Below are positions 39,514-51,592 of a stretch of DNA of 64,000 bases, piece by piece (within the stretch, counting starts at the first letter, position 1; each line of letters starts with the position of its first letter). This stretch comes from Phyllostachys edulis (taxonomy: Eukaryota > Streptophyta > Magnoliopsida > Poales > Poaceae). The stretch is from assembly GCA_036346405.1 (NCBI GenBank), contig CM070567.1, positions 44,124,633 through 44,188,632 of the forward strand. The letters run 5' to 3'. A program made the position numbers and the translations under genes. The notes below the pieces were generated by a model. It saw nothing but the letters and a program-made list of their open reading frames with translations, did not search any database and had not been told where the DNA came from.

Positions 39514-42500
39514 TTATCAGCACCATCGTTCTTCCGGCAGATCGGTATGTCGTTTGGGATTCTCTTTTTCAATCCTCATGATGTATAATTTAATGTGGTA
39601 GATTAAATTTTTAGAAACCTAGATTAGATCAGATTTGTCGGCTAATCTCCTATGGATTCAATGTTCATCTTCATTTGAGGTATTGTTCATCATCGTTATT
39701 ACTGCTCATATGCCGAAAAAAAGGGAAATGGGGAGAATAAAAAAATGGCGCTGCTCGCCTCGCGGCACGAGCCCGCCGCCACTTCGCCGAGCACCGCACC
39801 GCCCAAGTCTAATTGCCATCTCGTCGGCCCGAGGCCGCGCCGCCATGCGCCACCTAAGGCCGAGGCAAAGCTCCGTCCATATGCGCCCATATGCGATGCT
39901 ATGCCGATTAGCCGCTGCGTGCACTAGAATGTGCCGTGCCGTGCCACGTCGCCACCAGCGAGCATCGTCCTTGGCTCTAGCGTAGTACATTACCGCCGCC
40001 TTTATGAACAGGGGCAAGGGGAACCCTAAAAACACTCCCCCACCCCTTTGATAGCGGGCCTAGTGGGCTGGCCAGCCCACCAACCGGAAAATAGAAAAAG
40101 AAAGAAAGAAGAAAAACGAGATTAAAAAATCCTAAAAATTTGCAAATAAACCCTCGAAGTTCTAAAAATTACCATGACATTTTTGCTGATAAATAAAATT
40201 TGCAGAAAGCCCTCAAAATTCTGGAAATTAAGAGGAAATTTTTGCTGATAAGGAAAATTTGCGGAAAGCCCCCTAGAGTTTTGGGCAATTACGACAGATT
40301 TTGGACTTTCATATATTCTTGCATAATAACCCTTTGGGAATTCTACGACAGATCAGTATGTTCTACGGTTATTTTATAATCTAGACTCTTGGCTTATGGT
40401 TATTTGCTTTAATATTATTTATTTTTATGCAATAACCTTAAATTAATCGTAGAAACATAATTTCTATAGTTTACGAATGGGTTTAGTTATTCCGAAAATT
40501 GATGCCAGACCTTAAAAATTTGTCATAAAATCCCAAAAATACTAGGAATATTCTGGGAAATCTATAAAATTGTCTACTGAATAGATAAATTTAATCTTTA
40601 CTATTTTGCACTCATTTCATGCATTAAAATAATTTACCAGTTGTAAACATATAGAAAATTGCATAAATTGTGTAGGGCATGTTTGGCATCGCTAAGTGGA
40701 TATTTGTTTGTCCTAGATGACAACAATGATATGCCCATTTTTTGCTCTATGGAGACCTTTAGCTATCTCCTAGTTATCCCTTAACTTTGTAAAGATGTTG
40801 TTTTCCTACACGAGTTGCATTAGTAGTATAGATTCAGCTCCTGTCGAGCTTGGCCCTGCTCATGAAGAGTATCTCTTATCTTTTGCTTTAGGCTGAAATC
40901 TTATGCATTAGATTGTTTCTTCCTAGATGCCATAAATAAAATAATGGTCAAAGTTGTTCTATTATAGTCTTATCTCCTGTTGAATAGTTAATTAAATCTT
41001 CTTAATAGAACATATTGCCAGTAGCATACCTTACCTGTAGTAAATTGATATTGCATGGAATAAATTTGTAAACCGTATGCCTGAAAAATTGAAAATATGT
41101 TGCCATGTCTTGCAAACAAAATGTTGTACATGTGCTCTTGATTTCTAATAAGCCACAATTCACTAGCTTGTAGTAGGCGCATGCCCAGATAGCAAAAGAG
41201 AAACTATTTTTCTTAGTGACACCGGACCAAGCCTAGTCATATATTGATCTCTGATGGATCACTTTGGCTAGAACACACCATATTCATCAAATAAGTATAT
41301 AATAACTTTGTAAGCAGAATATTACATAGTATATATTGGTTTCACGCCAACAAAAAATTGTACTCCTATTGAAGTATGATAACAAACCTTTAACACCGAG
41401 TTGATTTCAAGCAAATGCCTAACGCATACGCTGTCACTTGGGTTTTTTATAGTTGGCATGAAAAGGGGGAGGATATTGGGCTTGTGTGGGATTTTGAAAC
41501 CTAAGAGGCATACAAAAATTGTTCAAAACAAGAGTCATGGTAGTCACAGTGGCATATCTTAGATCAAAGCTAAAAGCAAATTAGCTTGAAGCAATAAATT
41601 AATCTAGTTTATTTTGGAAGATAAGTAAAGCAAATTGCATGATTATTATCCTTATCCAGTCGATATGGAAAATGACATTTACGTCATTGCTGATACCCAT
41701 GCTATTAGCAACCATAATAGTTGCTACCCACGAAGCGCAATTGATTTGTGTCTTCAGCAATATATTAACCGCTAGCAAGCGAGAATGCACACGGCAAATA
41801 GACGGCCGCTTGATGCAGCTGCACATATGTGATGTGCAGCTATGCACTGAAGCATGCCATACTCAGCGGAAATGATACATGCATAAATTGGTAAGTGCAA
41901 TTTGCAACTACATCACCACCAGAAGCCATATCACTTGCTTGAAGCAAATATAACTCCTGAAAGAAAGATGACCTATTGGACTTTGTTGATACTGAATGAT
42001 CAAAATTTGGCCATGATGATTCTGGCATTACTAATTAAAATAAGGCATACAGTTTATCACCCTTAATTAAATTTGGTGTTCCCGTTGAATAAGAAATATT
42101 CCCGTCGAATAATTATACTATTTGGGTGATTCAACTAAGATTTGAAGTCTAGAAGAAACTCTAGTATTTCCGTACATATTAATTATGGTTAAATGTTTTA
42201 TGTTCCAGCATTTTATTTATGTTCCTAAAGAGTATCAGGTAGTTTTATGCTGTTAGTACTCACTGCTTATGACCATAAGAATTTATGTTGCGTAATTATG
42301 AACTTAAAGTTTAATGATCCAAATTATTTAAAATATGGTATGAGTAATTGGATCAAAACTTAGGCAAATAATAAAGAAGAATAAAGAAGCTAGTCTATAT
42401 AATAAGTCTGCCAACTCTCGGACCCCCGTATGGGACCTTCGTCGTAGATTAATAACCAATCAGAATTTGGAATATCCTACAGAATATTAGGATCATGCAG

Positions 42501-42935
42501 TTTTCTTGCCACTGCACTGATAAAAGTCTAGCTCACTGCATATAATCATCAAACCCCTTGTTGAAATAAGTGCATGTTGGAGGAATCCAACGTTTCCCAT
42601 ATGTTATCACCACTGTAGCATACACATTTGGGCCACCACCAGTTGTTGGAGATCATGTTGGATCTGAAATTCAATCAATCATGTGCCCATGATAGGAGAA
42701 TTTTGTGGTATGCTATTAATAAAGGTTGAATCTCGGCATTAGGGGCAGAGAAATGCCCAAAAGTTCGAATGCCGTCATATTTTCCAGAAGAAAAAGATCT
42801 TTAGTATAAAGATATACGCACTAGTCAAGCTAAACTTAAAGTTTAATTTATACTCTTGTGCGCCAGAAGCAGGGAGCCTGCCAGATACTTTCCAATTATG
42901 GAGGAGTTAACAAAGTGTTTACTTGTTGTAAATAT
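39514..42935 (+). other. Cop2 leader and unidentifiable interior
   Basis: TTATCAGCACC (39514) is the putative primer site, as in Cop1. 39745-40060 is GC-rich. 40130-40330 repeats an AATTTGCAGAAAGCCCTC-AAATTCTGGAAATT phrase about every 60 bp. From 40340 to 42935 the DNA is AT-rich with no frame I can relate to copia gag or pol. Short frames here look random. Confidence 0.55.
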
Positions 42936-43322
42936 TGTAACACCCCGGCTTAGTAAAAGCTCAAGATGTCACCTTCATCTATTAACACTACAAGTTTCTA
43001 CATCAAACTCAAGTATTACTACCTTCTAAGCATCACGAATAAACATTCGACAATGAGGTGATCATAAATTTCAGCAAACCAGTTAAACATAATTCAATTA
43101 TATTTTGATCTAAATAATTATCAAAGGTATTATAGATAAATTTCAATTAAAGGAAAACAACAACTAGCAATAAAATCAACCAAGAGGAACTAAGGGAACC
43201 ACAACCTATTCAACTATTACAATTCAAAAATGAATGAATCATGAAGTGGAGTGAAGTGCTTCTCAAGTGCTAAAGTTCCATGTTCTACTTTCTCCCCAAA
43301 GTATGCCATCATCAACATTCGC

Positions 43323-43839
43323 CTAAAACATTAAATAAACAAGCGTGAGTCCAAGACTTAGCAAGTACAAATAAACGACATATGAATCATTAAAGCATTG
43401 ACAGATCATTCTTATTATCTCAAATACATATGTAAATGTCATGAATGCAATGCAAATCATGCACATGTCTCCACTTCTCTTCTGCATATACCCATATAGC
43501 CAAGTGTAACACCCGTCGGTGTTCACTCATGCCCGTATTTTCAAATGCGGGGATCCATTGCCCGTATGAAGAATCTTTCATACGGAGATCTCATTGCCCA
43601 TATAAAAAATATGGGGATCTCATTGCCTACTCCCGTGGGTTATTCCTTTCCAACATGAATGCTTGAAATGAATTGCAATTAAATGAAATAAATACTTTCA
43701 CACTTTCCAATATGCATCATCAATTAATGAAAGCATATAAACAACAGAAATGCTTATACTTCACAAGAATAACCATAATAACAGTCATTTAGCCAAATTG
43801 TACCACCAAGCATCCATTATTACACTAAAATGTACTTGC
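43323..43839 (-). other. Predicted GC-AG leader intron of LTR-B2
   Basis: Minus strand donor GTTGAG|GCAAGT at 43839 and acceptor ATGTTTTAG|GCGAA at 43323. A hairpin (GAGTC-TTG-GACTT type, 43347-43359) ends 24 nt before the acceptor, and a ladder of three inverted repeats lies inside. Confidence 0.4.
43532..43612. repeat. Ladder of three inverted repeats in LTR-B2
   Basis: CCCGTAT...ATGCGGG (43532-43551), CCGTATGAA...TTCATACGG (43562-43585) and CCCATAT...ATATGGG (from about 43597), separated by GGATCCATTG/GAGATCTCATTG linkers. LTR-B1 has the equivalent at 52200-52257. Confidence 0.85.
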
Positions 43840-43933
43840 CTCAACCGTGTGATGGATGACAACGAGCAGAGGGCTCTAACCCCGGTTTCACACCACCACC
43901 TGACATTTGTAAAACATTCTAAGAATGACATCC

Positions 43934-43950
43934 AAAAGCACACAACATTG
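43934..43950 (+). repeat. 17-bp direct repeat flanking Chr2, left copy
   Basis: AAAAGCACACAACATTG, identical to 59908-59924. Longer than the 5-bp duplication expected of LTR elements. Confidence 0.85.
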
Positions 43951-44210
43951 CGAGTACGGTTGTGGACTAGTGCATTATACACAGAGGGTCCAGAATTGCA
44001 TTTTGGGGTCCCCATACTGACTGTAGGTCTTGACCTTAGTTAGATCGACCGTCTTTAGAGTGCCCAAACTATTTTCTAAAGCAAAATTAACTTGCAAGAT
44101 TAATTAGACTGCTTAACTCTCCTTATGTCTCTCTTGATTCAACTATTGCTAAAAAATTTCGTCTCCCTGCTGTTTTAATTTGGTTCTTACCCTCTTGTTT
44201 GTCTTGACAG

Positions 44211-44907
44211 ATGCCGTGTTTCCAGAACTATGGTGAGCGCAAGGGAGGACTTGCCGCAGAACTTTGGAAGCTGTTGCAAGAGCTTGGAGGATTCGATCGG
44301 CCAATGTACAAGGAAACTGACCGGGTGGTGAATGGTCGAAGCCGTGGAGTGCTTTGTCGTTTGACCATCTATGCCAGAAGAGACACCAAGGCCAGTCGCC
44401 CTCTCAACATCTCAGTTCGAAGGATGGTCTGGACCGAAGCGATTCAAGAATAATCACGCCTTGATATCTTGAGGATTTGCAACATCTATGCCTGCGAGCT
44501 TCAGGATACCGTCTTCTGCTACCATCCCCATGCCTCCGCAGTGGACCTTCTGTTACCCGTCTATAGAGGGAGAGCACAACGCCAACGTGGTGCACCTTGC
44601 CTAGTTCACAACTGCTCAGGAAGAATCTTTGGAGTTGGCCACCACAGAGTTGGAGTGCGTCTACGAGACCCTACAGATGGCAAAGGAGAGGATCGCCACC
44701 TTAGAGGAAGCTCTCTACGGCCAGCATGAGCACGAGGAAGATCATGAGGAGGAAGACCCTGAAGAGGAAGACCCAGAAGAAGCTGAGGAGCCGGCAGAGC
44801 CCGAAGCACTGGTGGAGCCAGTTGTGCCTGCACCAGGGACGCCTAGTCCTGCTGCACCAGTTCCGGGGCACCAAGACCAATTTACGAGGATGCCAGCCCA
44901 GTTTTAG
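44211..44907 (+). pseudogene. Chr2 extra ORF upstream of gag (unknown function)
   Basis: From the ATG at 44211 the frame reads MPCFQNYGERKGGLAAELWK then GFDRPMYKETDRVVNGRSRG and VLCRLTIYARRD. A TAA at 44451 is followed by similar-style sequence (RICNIYACELQDTVFCYHPH), then a frame change near 44540. The last part (to 44907) has a coiled-coil-like ELATTELECVYETLQMAKER and IATLEEALYG. An acidic tail rich in EEDPEE repeats and a Pro/Ala end follow. Total about 230 residues. It is not gag or pol. I recognise it only as the kind of extra ORF ('orf0') reported before gag in some grass gypsy elements. Confidence 0.55.
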
Positions 44908-45259
44908 GTCTACAGCAGGCGGGAGCACCGTCGTGGCTATGGAGGTTTTCTCCTCGAGTAGTTTGTTTAAGTTTAGGTTAAGTCGACTGAGGCTCTGTGT
45001 GTTTGAGTCATGTTAGTTAAGATTAGGAGTGTCGCCCTTTAGGCGGTAGTTTGTGTGGTAGGATTGTTTGTTTTCTTATGTGCAAGTATGAGCAGCAAAG
45101 GCCCTTAGGCATTTGTTGCAGCCATACTAAGACCCTATTAATATAAGATTTTCAATGGTTTTCTTGAAGCTGTGTTTTTTAGGTTTAATATACCCCTTCA
45201 ATTAGTTCTTAACTTATCTTGTGCTTGCTACCTTATCTAACCCATGGAGCATTCGCCAG

Positions 45260-46404
45260 ATGGTTCAAACTCGTCATGTCGCTGCCTGTGGAACCAAAAC
45301 CTCGAGATCAGAAGAGAATGAGCAGACACTAGCAGGAGCAGTCCCGCCGCAAGCACCTCCAATTGACTTGCATAATTTTGGAGCATTTATGGCAGCTCGG
45401 ACACAAATGACGTACACAACGATGAATCAGATTCAGTATATGAACAGTAATCAGAACAACAACACAACACCAGGCAACCATAATCACCATGGTCCATCCA
45501 AGCTTGTAGAGTTTATGAGAACTCGCCCACCCACCTTTTCTGGACACGTCTCACCAGTCGAAGCCGATGATTGGCTTCATGTCATAGAAAGAAAGTTGAT
45601 GATCACCCAATGTAGTGATCGATCATGAGAAGGTTCTATATGCCACTCACCAGATGGAAGGCATAGCTACCGAATGGTGGGAGAACTTCTGTGCCGTGCA
45701 TGAGACGCCGCAAAACATTACCTGGGAAGAGTTTTCAACTACTTTTCACCAGTATCATGTACCAGAAGGAATCATTGATCTGAAGAAGGATGAGTTCCGG
45801 GCTCTCAAGCAAGGAGGCATGTCAGTGACTGACTACCTCAATAAATTCTCGCAGCTAGCCCACTACGCCGCAGAAGATGTCGCCACTGATAAGGCTCATC
45901 AGAGTCGTTTTCTGAAGGGGGGTAAATACCGGATTGTAGGCTAGTTTAATCGCCCATACCTTTCCAGATTTCCAAGAGCTGGTCAACAAAGCTTTAATCC
46001 TAGAGGATAAGCGCAAAGAGTTGGAGGACAACCGTAAGCGCAGAATGGCTCGGCAAAGGAGTCATCAAGCTCAGCAGAAGCCAAGGACATTTCCCCAATA
46101 GTTCAATCATTTCCCTCCGCAGAACTCTTTCAGAACGCTTGCACCAACTTTAGCACCTCCTCCAGCTACTCAGAACTTCTAAAACCCTGTGACAGCCAAC
46201 CCCAATCCCGGAGGCAATCAACAGAGCGCATCTAGAGTTTGTTATACCTACCGTCAGCCAGGACATTTCGCCAACCAGTGCCCTCAGAAGGAAACAATCA
46301 CTCCAGTATGCTACAACTTTGGAGCTACATCGGCCAAGATGCCAGGACCAAATAGCAACCAAGGATTCTCTCAAGCTACCGGTCAACCAGGAGGAGCACC
46401 GTAG
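45260..46404 (+). pseudogene. Chr2 gag, broken
   Basis: ATG at 45260 (MVQTRHVAACGTKTSR) is preferred over 45221 because it matches the usual MVxTR start. The capsid core follows: KLVEFMRTRPPTFSGH, EADDWLHVIERKLM, then after a small insertion near 45612, ATEWWENFCAVHETPQNITW and FHQYHVPEGIIDLKKDEFRA. A frame change near 45915 and stops at about 45940, 46100 and 46180 follow. The zinc knuckle reads CYTYRQPGHFANQC (46240-46281): the second Cys is replaced by Tyr. Confidence 0.85.
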
Positions 46405-46407
46405 TCG

Positions 46408-47211
46408 GTGGTCAGAGGTCATGTTAACTACATCACTCTAGAAGGAGCCCAGGAAGCACCCGACATCGTACTGGGTAAGTTTCTGGTTAACTCAACACTT
46501 ACATCAGTTTTGTTTGATTCTAGAGCTTTGCATTCATTTGTTTTTGGAGTTTTTGCAACTAAAAACAACTTGGAAGTTATGCATCTTAAGCATAGTCTAT
46601 TAGTCCAGTCGCTTGGAGCAGAGTTAAGCTCTAAAGTGGGATGTTTAGGAGCTATGTTACTCATAGCAGAAGTTGAGTTTCTAGCCAATCTTATCGTTCT
46701 AGACACCCAAACCTTAGATGTCATTCTTGGTATGGATTGGTTATCAAAGAACAAAGGTATGCTAGATTATGGTCAAAGATCTGTAACAATCGATGATACC
46801 AAGGGAAACAAGGTAGAGTTTCTAGCCACCTCAGTGTGTGATGGACATCTACTAGTCAATAGCCTGAAGACCGTTGCTTTGGAAGATGTGCCTATTGTCA
46901 GAGAATATCCAGATGTGTTTCCAAAGGAATTACCTAGAATGCCACCGGACCATGATATTGAGTTTGTTATCGATCTAGTGCCAGGGACAGTACCAATTTC
47001 TAAGAGACCCTATCGGATGCCAGCCGATGAACTAGTAGAAATGAAGAAGCAAATAGAAGAACTTCTTGAGAAAGGTTACGTGAGACCTAGTTCATCGCCG
47101 TGGGGAGCACCAGTGTTGTTCGTCAAAAAGAAGAATGGAAGCATGAGAATGTGCATTGATTATCGAGCACTCAACGAAGTCACCATCAAGAACAATTATC
47201 CAATGCCCTGA
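46408..47211 (+). pseudogene. Chr2 protease and N-terminal RT
   Basis: 267 open codons. The protease site reads LFDSRALHSF (46510-46539), with Arg replacing the Gly of the DSG motif, which should abolish activity. VILGMDWLSKNKG follows. RT starts near KRPYRMPADELVEMKKQIEE, with SSPWGAPVLFVKKKNGS and MCIDYRALNEV. Ends at a TGA. Confidence 0.9.
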
Positions 47212-47760
47212 ATTGATGATTTGATTGATCAAATGAAAGGAGCCGGAGTGTTCTCAAAGATCAATCTACGATCAGGTTACCATTAGTTAAAGATCTGTCC
47301 AAAGGACATACTGAAGACCTCTTTCTCTACGTGGTATGGATATTATGAGTTCTTAGTCATGTCTTTTGGTCTGACTAATACCCCTGCCTATTTCACGAAC
47401 ATGATGACTAAGGTATTCATGGAATATTTGGACAAGTGTGTAGTCGTGTTCATTGACGATATTTTGGTTTACTCCAAGACAGAAGAAGAACACACTGAAC
47501 ACCTGAGGTTAATCCTAGAGAAACTTAGAGAGCATCAGTTGTATGCAAAATTCAGCAAGTGTGATTTTGGAAAAAGAAAGTTGATTTCCTTGGTCATGTG
47601 ATGATAGCCGAGGGAGTAGCAGTTGACCCCGGTAAAGTTAAAGCAGTATTACATTGGGAACAGCCCAAGACCGTGACTCAGATTCGTAGTTTCTTGGGAA
47701 TGGCGGGATATTATCGCCATTTCATTGAAGGATTCTCAACGATTGCTAAGCCTCTTGCGT
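47212..47760 (+). pseudogene. Chr2 reverse transcriptase, catalytic part
   Basis: Stops near 47286 precede SFGLTNTPAYFTNMM and VFIDDILVYSK (47449-47481) with both Asp residues kept. A frameshift near 47570 follows FSKCDF. The next frame shows DFLGHVMIAEGVAVDP and FLGMAGYYRHFIEGF. A TAG ends it at 47760. Confidence 0.88.
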
Positions 47761-47762
47761 AG

Positions 47763-48240
47763 TTGTTGAAAAAGGAGAAAAAGTTCACTTGGACCCCCGC
47801 TTGTGAAGAGAGTTTTCAAGAATTGAAGAAGTGTTTGACATCAGCCCTAGTGCTAATTTTGCCTGATATTCACAAAAATTTTGATATCTATTGTGATGCT
47901 TCGCGTCAAGGATTAGGATGCGTCCTGATGCAAGAAGGAAGAGTTGTCACTTATGCGTCAAGGCAATTGAGGCCTCATGAGGAGAATTATCCTACCCATG
48001 ATCTGGAACTAGCTCTCATAGTGCATGCTTTAAAGATTTGGCGTCATTATCTCATCGGTAATCGATGTGAGGTTTACACAGATCGTAAGAGCCTGAAGTA
48101 CATTTTCACTCAGTCTAATTTGAACATGAGATAGAGAAGATGGTTGGATTTAATAAAGAATTATAATCTTGGAATCCACTACCATCTCGGTAAAGCCAAT
48201 GTCGTTGCAGATACTTTAAGTTGAAAGAGCTACTACAATG
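47763..48240 (+). pseudogene. Chr2 RNase H
   Basis: NFDIYCDASRQGLGCVLMQ, RQLRPHEENYPTHDLELALI and CEVYTDRKSLKYIFTQ carry the catalytic residues. Stops at 48132 and near 48222. Confidence 0.88.
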
Positions 48241-48249
48241 CTTTAGAAG

Positions 48250-49560
48250 TGAAAGAGAATTATCCAGAACATAATGAGGAATTTCATATTCTGACGCTAG
48301 AAGTTGTATCTGAAGGATTCATGGCTAGCCTAGAAGTACAGTCTACCTTGGAGAAGAAGATTCGTGAAACTCAACCAAAAGATCCCGTAATTTCGGACAC
48401 CAAGCTCAAAATGGCAGAAGAAAAATTTAAGGACTTTACCAAAGATGATTAGGATATACTGTGGATTAATAAATGTATCTGTGTGCTAGATGTTGATGGA
48501 CTAAGATAGCTAATCTTAACAAAAGCTCATGACTGAAAGTATTCGATTCACCCTGGGAGTACTAAGATGTATCGGGATGTTAAGAATAAGTTTTGGTGGC
48601 CAAATCTAAAGCGAGAAGTCACAGAATTCGTTGCCTTGTGCCATGTATGTTAGAAAGTAAAAGTAGAATATCAGAGGCCAGCAGGTCTGTTGCAACCCCT
48701 GAAGATTCCAGAGTGGAAATGGGAAGAGATCGGAGTGGATTTCATTACCGGCTTACCCAGGATTTAATCGGGTTACAATTCGATTTGGGTAATAGTTGAT
48801 CGTTTGACTAAAGTTGCCCATTTCTTGCCAGTCAAGACCACTTAATCCGGAGATCACCTTGCAGAGTTATATATGTCAAGAATTTTTAGTTTGCATGGTG
48901 TACCCAAGAAGATAGTTTCAGACCGAGGATCTCAGTTCATCTCTCGTTTTTGGCAAAGTCTGCAGGAAGCCTTAGGAACTCATTTGAATTTCAGTACTTC
49001 TTATCATCCTCAGATAGATGGACAGACCGAAAGAGTTAATCAAATATTGAAGATATGTTGAGAGCCTGTGCTCTAGCTAATTCTACCAATTGGGACAAAA
49101 GTTTATCATATAAAGAATTCTCGTACAACAACAGTTACCAAGCCAGTCTAAAAATGTCACCATTTGAAGCTATGTATAGTCGTGCATGCAGAACCCCTTA
49201 GAACTGGTCAGAAACAACTGAACGTCTAGTATTCGGGCCAGATATTATTCAGGAGGCAGAAGAACAAGTGTTTATGATCATATAAAGATTAAAGATAGCT
49301 CAATCGAGGTAGAAGAGTTATGCTGATAATCGTCGTCGTGACCTCGGCTTTGAACCAGAAGATTTTGTTTATCTTCAAGTTACTCCACTGAGAGGTGTAA
49401 AAAGGTTTCATGCCAAACAGAAGCTTGCCCCTAGGTATGTTGGTCTATTCAAGATTTTGGATCACCGTGGAGAAGTAGCTTATCAGTTAGAGCTACCACA
49501 GTCGTTAGTGGGAGTACATGACGTCTTTCATATCTCGTAGTTGAAGAAGTGTCTTCGTGT
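48250..49560 (+). pseudogene. Chr2 integrase, heavily broken
   Basis: Starts after the linker frame 48249-48452. The zinc-binding region near 48530-48660 is frame-shifted and its CxxC is damaged. VDFITGLPR near 48735, IVSDRGSQFISRFW near 48918 and DGQTERVNQ near 49017 are the three catalytic motifs. Multiple stops (48443, 48652, 48765, 48842 and others) and a 1-bp loss near 49050. Confidence 0.85.
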
Positions 49561-49779
49561 GCCAAAAGAACAAGCCCCGTTGGATTAATCGAGTTAAAAG
49601 AAGATCGCACTTACAAAGAGTAGTCAATCAAGATTTTGGATGTCGCAGAGCGTCGCACCAGAAGCAAGACTGTTTGTTTTAGCAAAGTTCAGTGGAGCAA
49701 CCACTCGGAAGGAGAAGCAACATGGGAGCGTAAAGAAGAGCTGAAAGCCAAGTTCCCTAGCCTTTTCTCTAGCTAGCCT
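49561..49779 (+). pseudogene. Chr2 chromodomain
   Basis: ILDVAERRTRSKTV, then SKVQWSNHSEGEATWERKEE and LKAKFPSLFS, ending at a TAG near 49778. Same fold and position as in Chr1. Confidence 0.85.
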
Positions 49780-49802
49780 GAATCTCGGGGTCGAGATTCC
49801 TT

Positions 49803-49819
49803 TAGGGGGGGGCGAGGTT
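49803..49819 (+). promoter_or_regulatory. Chr2 polypurine tract
   Basis: TAGGGGGGGGCGAGGT before TGTAACATCC, after the same GAATCTCGGGGTCGAGATTC phrase seen in Chr1. Confidence 0.75.
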
Positions 49820-50099
49820 TGTAACATCCGAATTTTTTGAGTCTTAAAAATCTTTTGTTTTGTTAGTAGTTGAAAAATTCACCCTTTTAGTTTTATTTGA
49901 ATTTTGATTAAAGCTTAACATGGACTTTTAGTATCAAAACAATTTAATATGATTAAAGTCAACATCAACAATTGTCAAAACTATTTTATTTGGATTCTAT
50001 GTGCTTGGATATATTTTCTAGATTTTTCTAGAATTTTTTTCCGAGCTCATTTGCTATTTTCTATTTGCCATTTGGATTTTCTGCTATTTATAAAATAGA
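49820..50099 (+). repeat. Chr2 3' LTR, left part
   Basis: TGTAACATCCGAA to AAAATAGA. Ends at the ATAGA duplication made by LTR-D. Confidence 0.85.
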
Positions 50100-50547
50100 T
50101 GTGATATCGCGGGGTATTTAGCTCGTAATGCTTAGCCATCCACTTGACTCTACCATCACAAACCAAATATCCCGTGCCTCGGTGTATTATGTACCTCCCA
50201 GGAGCGGTACACATACACCATCACAAACATCAATATCAATCCATACACAAGTTCTTACAATATTGAAACTTTATAATTTACAACATATTGAACTTACAAG
50301 ATTCAGTTTCGTACAAAAGGATCGACCGGCCAAATAACAAGATAAATATCAAGTACGCAGCGAAAAACAGTGAATAAACTGAAATAAAATAAGAGATTAA
50401 CCATAAATAAAGTCCCAATGGCTTGCCATAACCTGTAGGGCAACCAACTGGGTTGAAACCATAGCAAATCGACATTCCTGCACATGTTTCCTTACCCGAT
50501 TCAATCTCCATACCTGCTATCCAGATTAGTAAATAAAAGCAAACAGT

Positions 50548-50565
50548 GAGTACATGAATGTACTC
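50548..50565 (-). promoter_or_regulatory. Conserved leader hairpin (LTR-D copy)
   Basis: GAGTAC, loop of 6, GTACTC. It ends 34 nt before the predicted acceptor GATAGCAG at 50514. Confidence 0.65.
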
Positions 50566-50871
50566 CATAAGACTTACGAATAACAAACCTATACATAGCT
50601 ACATGCAAGCTGAATCAAAGGAGAAGTCATAGGGTTCATTTCAACGCATAAAGCAATTTTCATTTGCAACAATGTAATAGATTGAAGGCAATTTAACAAA
50701 TCTATTTTTTAATTGTTTAAATAACAGTAAGACAACATTTATAAGCATAAATAACATCCTAAAGGTGACTTCCCAACAGCCACCAAAACATAGCATGAAT
50801 TACCCATTCGTACCACCCGATTTCAAGTTTTATCAAAAAAGTTATAGTCTAATTCTTACGGGGTGTATCCA

Positions 50872-50945
50872 AGCGTGTCCATAACCTAGGATAAGGCTAT
50901 TTGAATAGTTTATACCCTGCAGGGGTGTACAACTTTACCCACATA
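50872..50945 (-). promoter_or_regulatory. Conserved LTR palindrome block (LTR-D copy)
   Basis: ATGTGGGTAAAGTTGTACAC on the minus strand, then the perfect palindrome CCCTGCAGGG (50915-50924), CTATTCAAATAG and TCC...GGA arms. Both arms of the first palindrome changed relative to Chr1. Confidence 0.8.
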
Positions 50946-51592
50946 TCAGACCGCCTTTTCGCCAAGCTATAGAACACACTTCCTTAGGTATGCCGGCAAG
51001 GCTAAGTCCTACGAGACGTTTTCCAATGGACTGTATTAATTAAGAGTCGCATGTATGGGGGTTAACCCTCCATGAACCGCCCATCACGGGCTCCCACGGA
51101 GGACCCACATGTTGTGTCGGATACATCGACCCAGCCTCAACAACTGCCGATGCTCCTCGGGCGAGGGAACCTAAATCCGGAACCCACCCCGCACATACCC
51201 AACAATAACAAAACATCAGAACATTTTTCTCCTACATCTACCACCAGCGACTCATTAATTAACATCTCCCAAAGTACTAAGTCAAGAGGGTTCCCATATG
51301 CCCTCATGTGGTTGTACGCAAAATGCTCAGTACGGTGGTGCAAGTAATTCGGACCTTGTTGACTCGGGCACCAAGCACACACCCAAAAGCACGTCATCCA
51401 ACCAATATGCCCAAGTCTAAAACCTTTTGTTTTCAGTTTTAGTTTTCCAAATACATTATATACATGAGTACCCTGACTCAAATATTTAGAGTGATGATAT
51501 ATTAACAATCGTCGAGGCGATGATCTCCAAACTACCGTTCTAAGCAGTGTTAAGCGACACAACTCGTATACTAAAATATAAAGTGACTAGAG

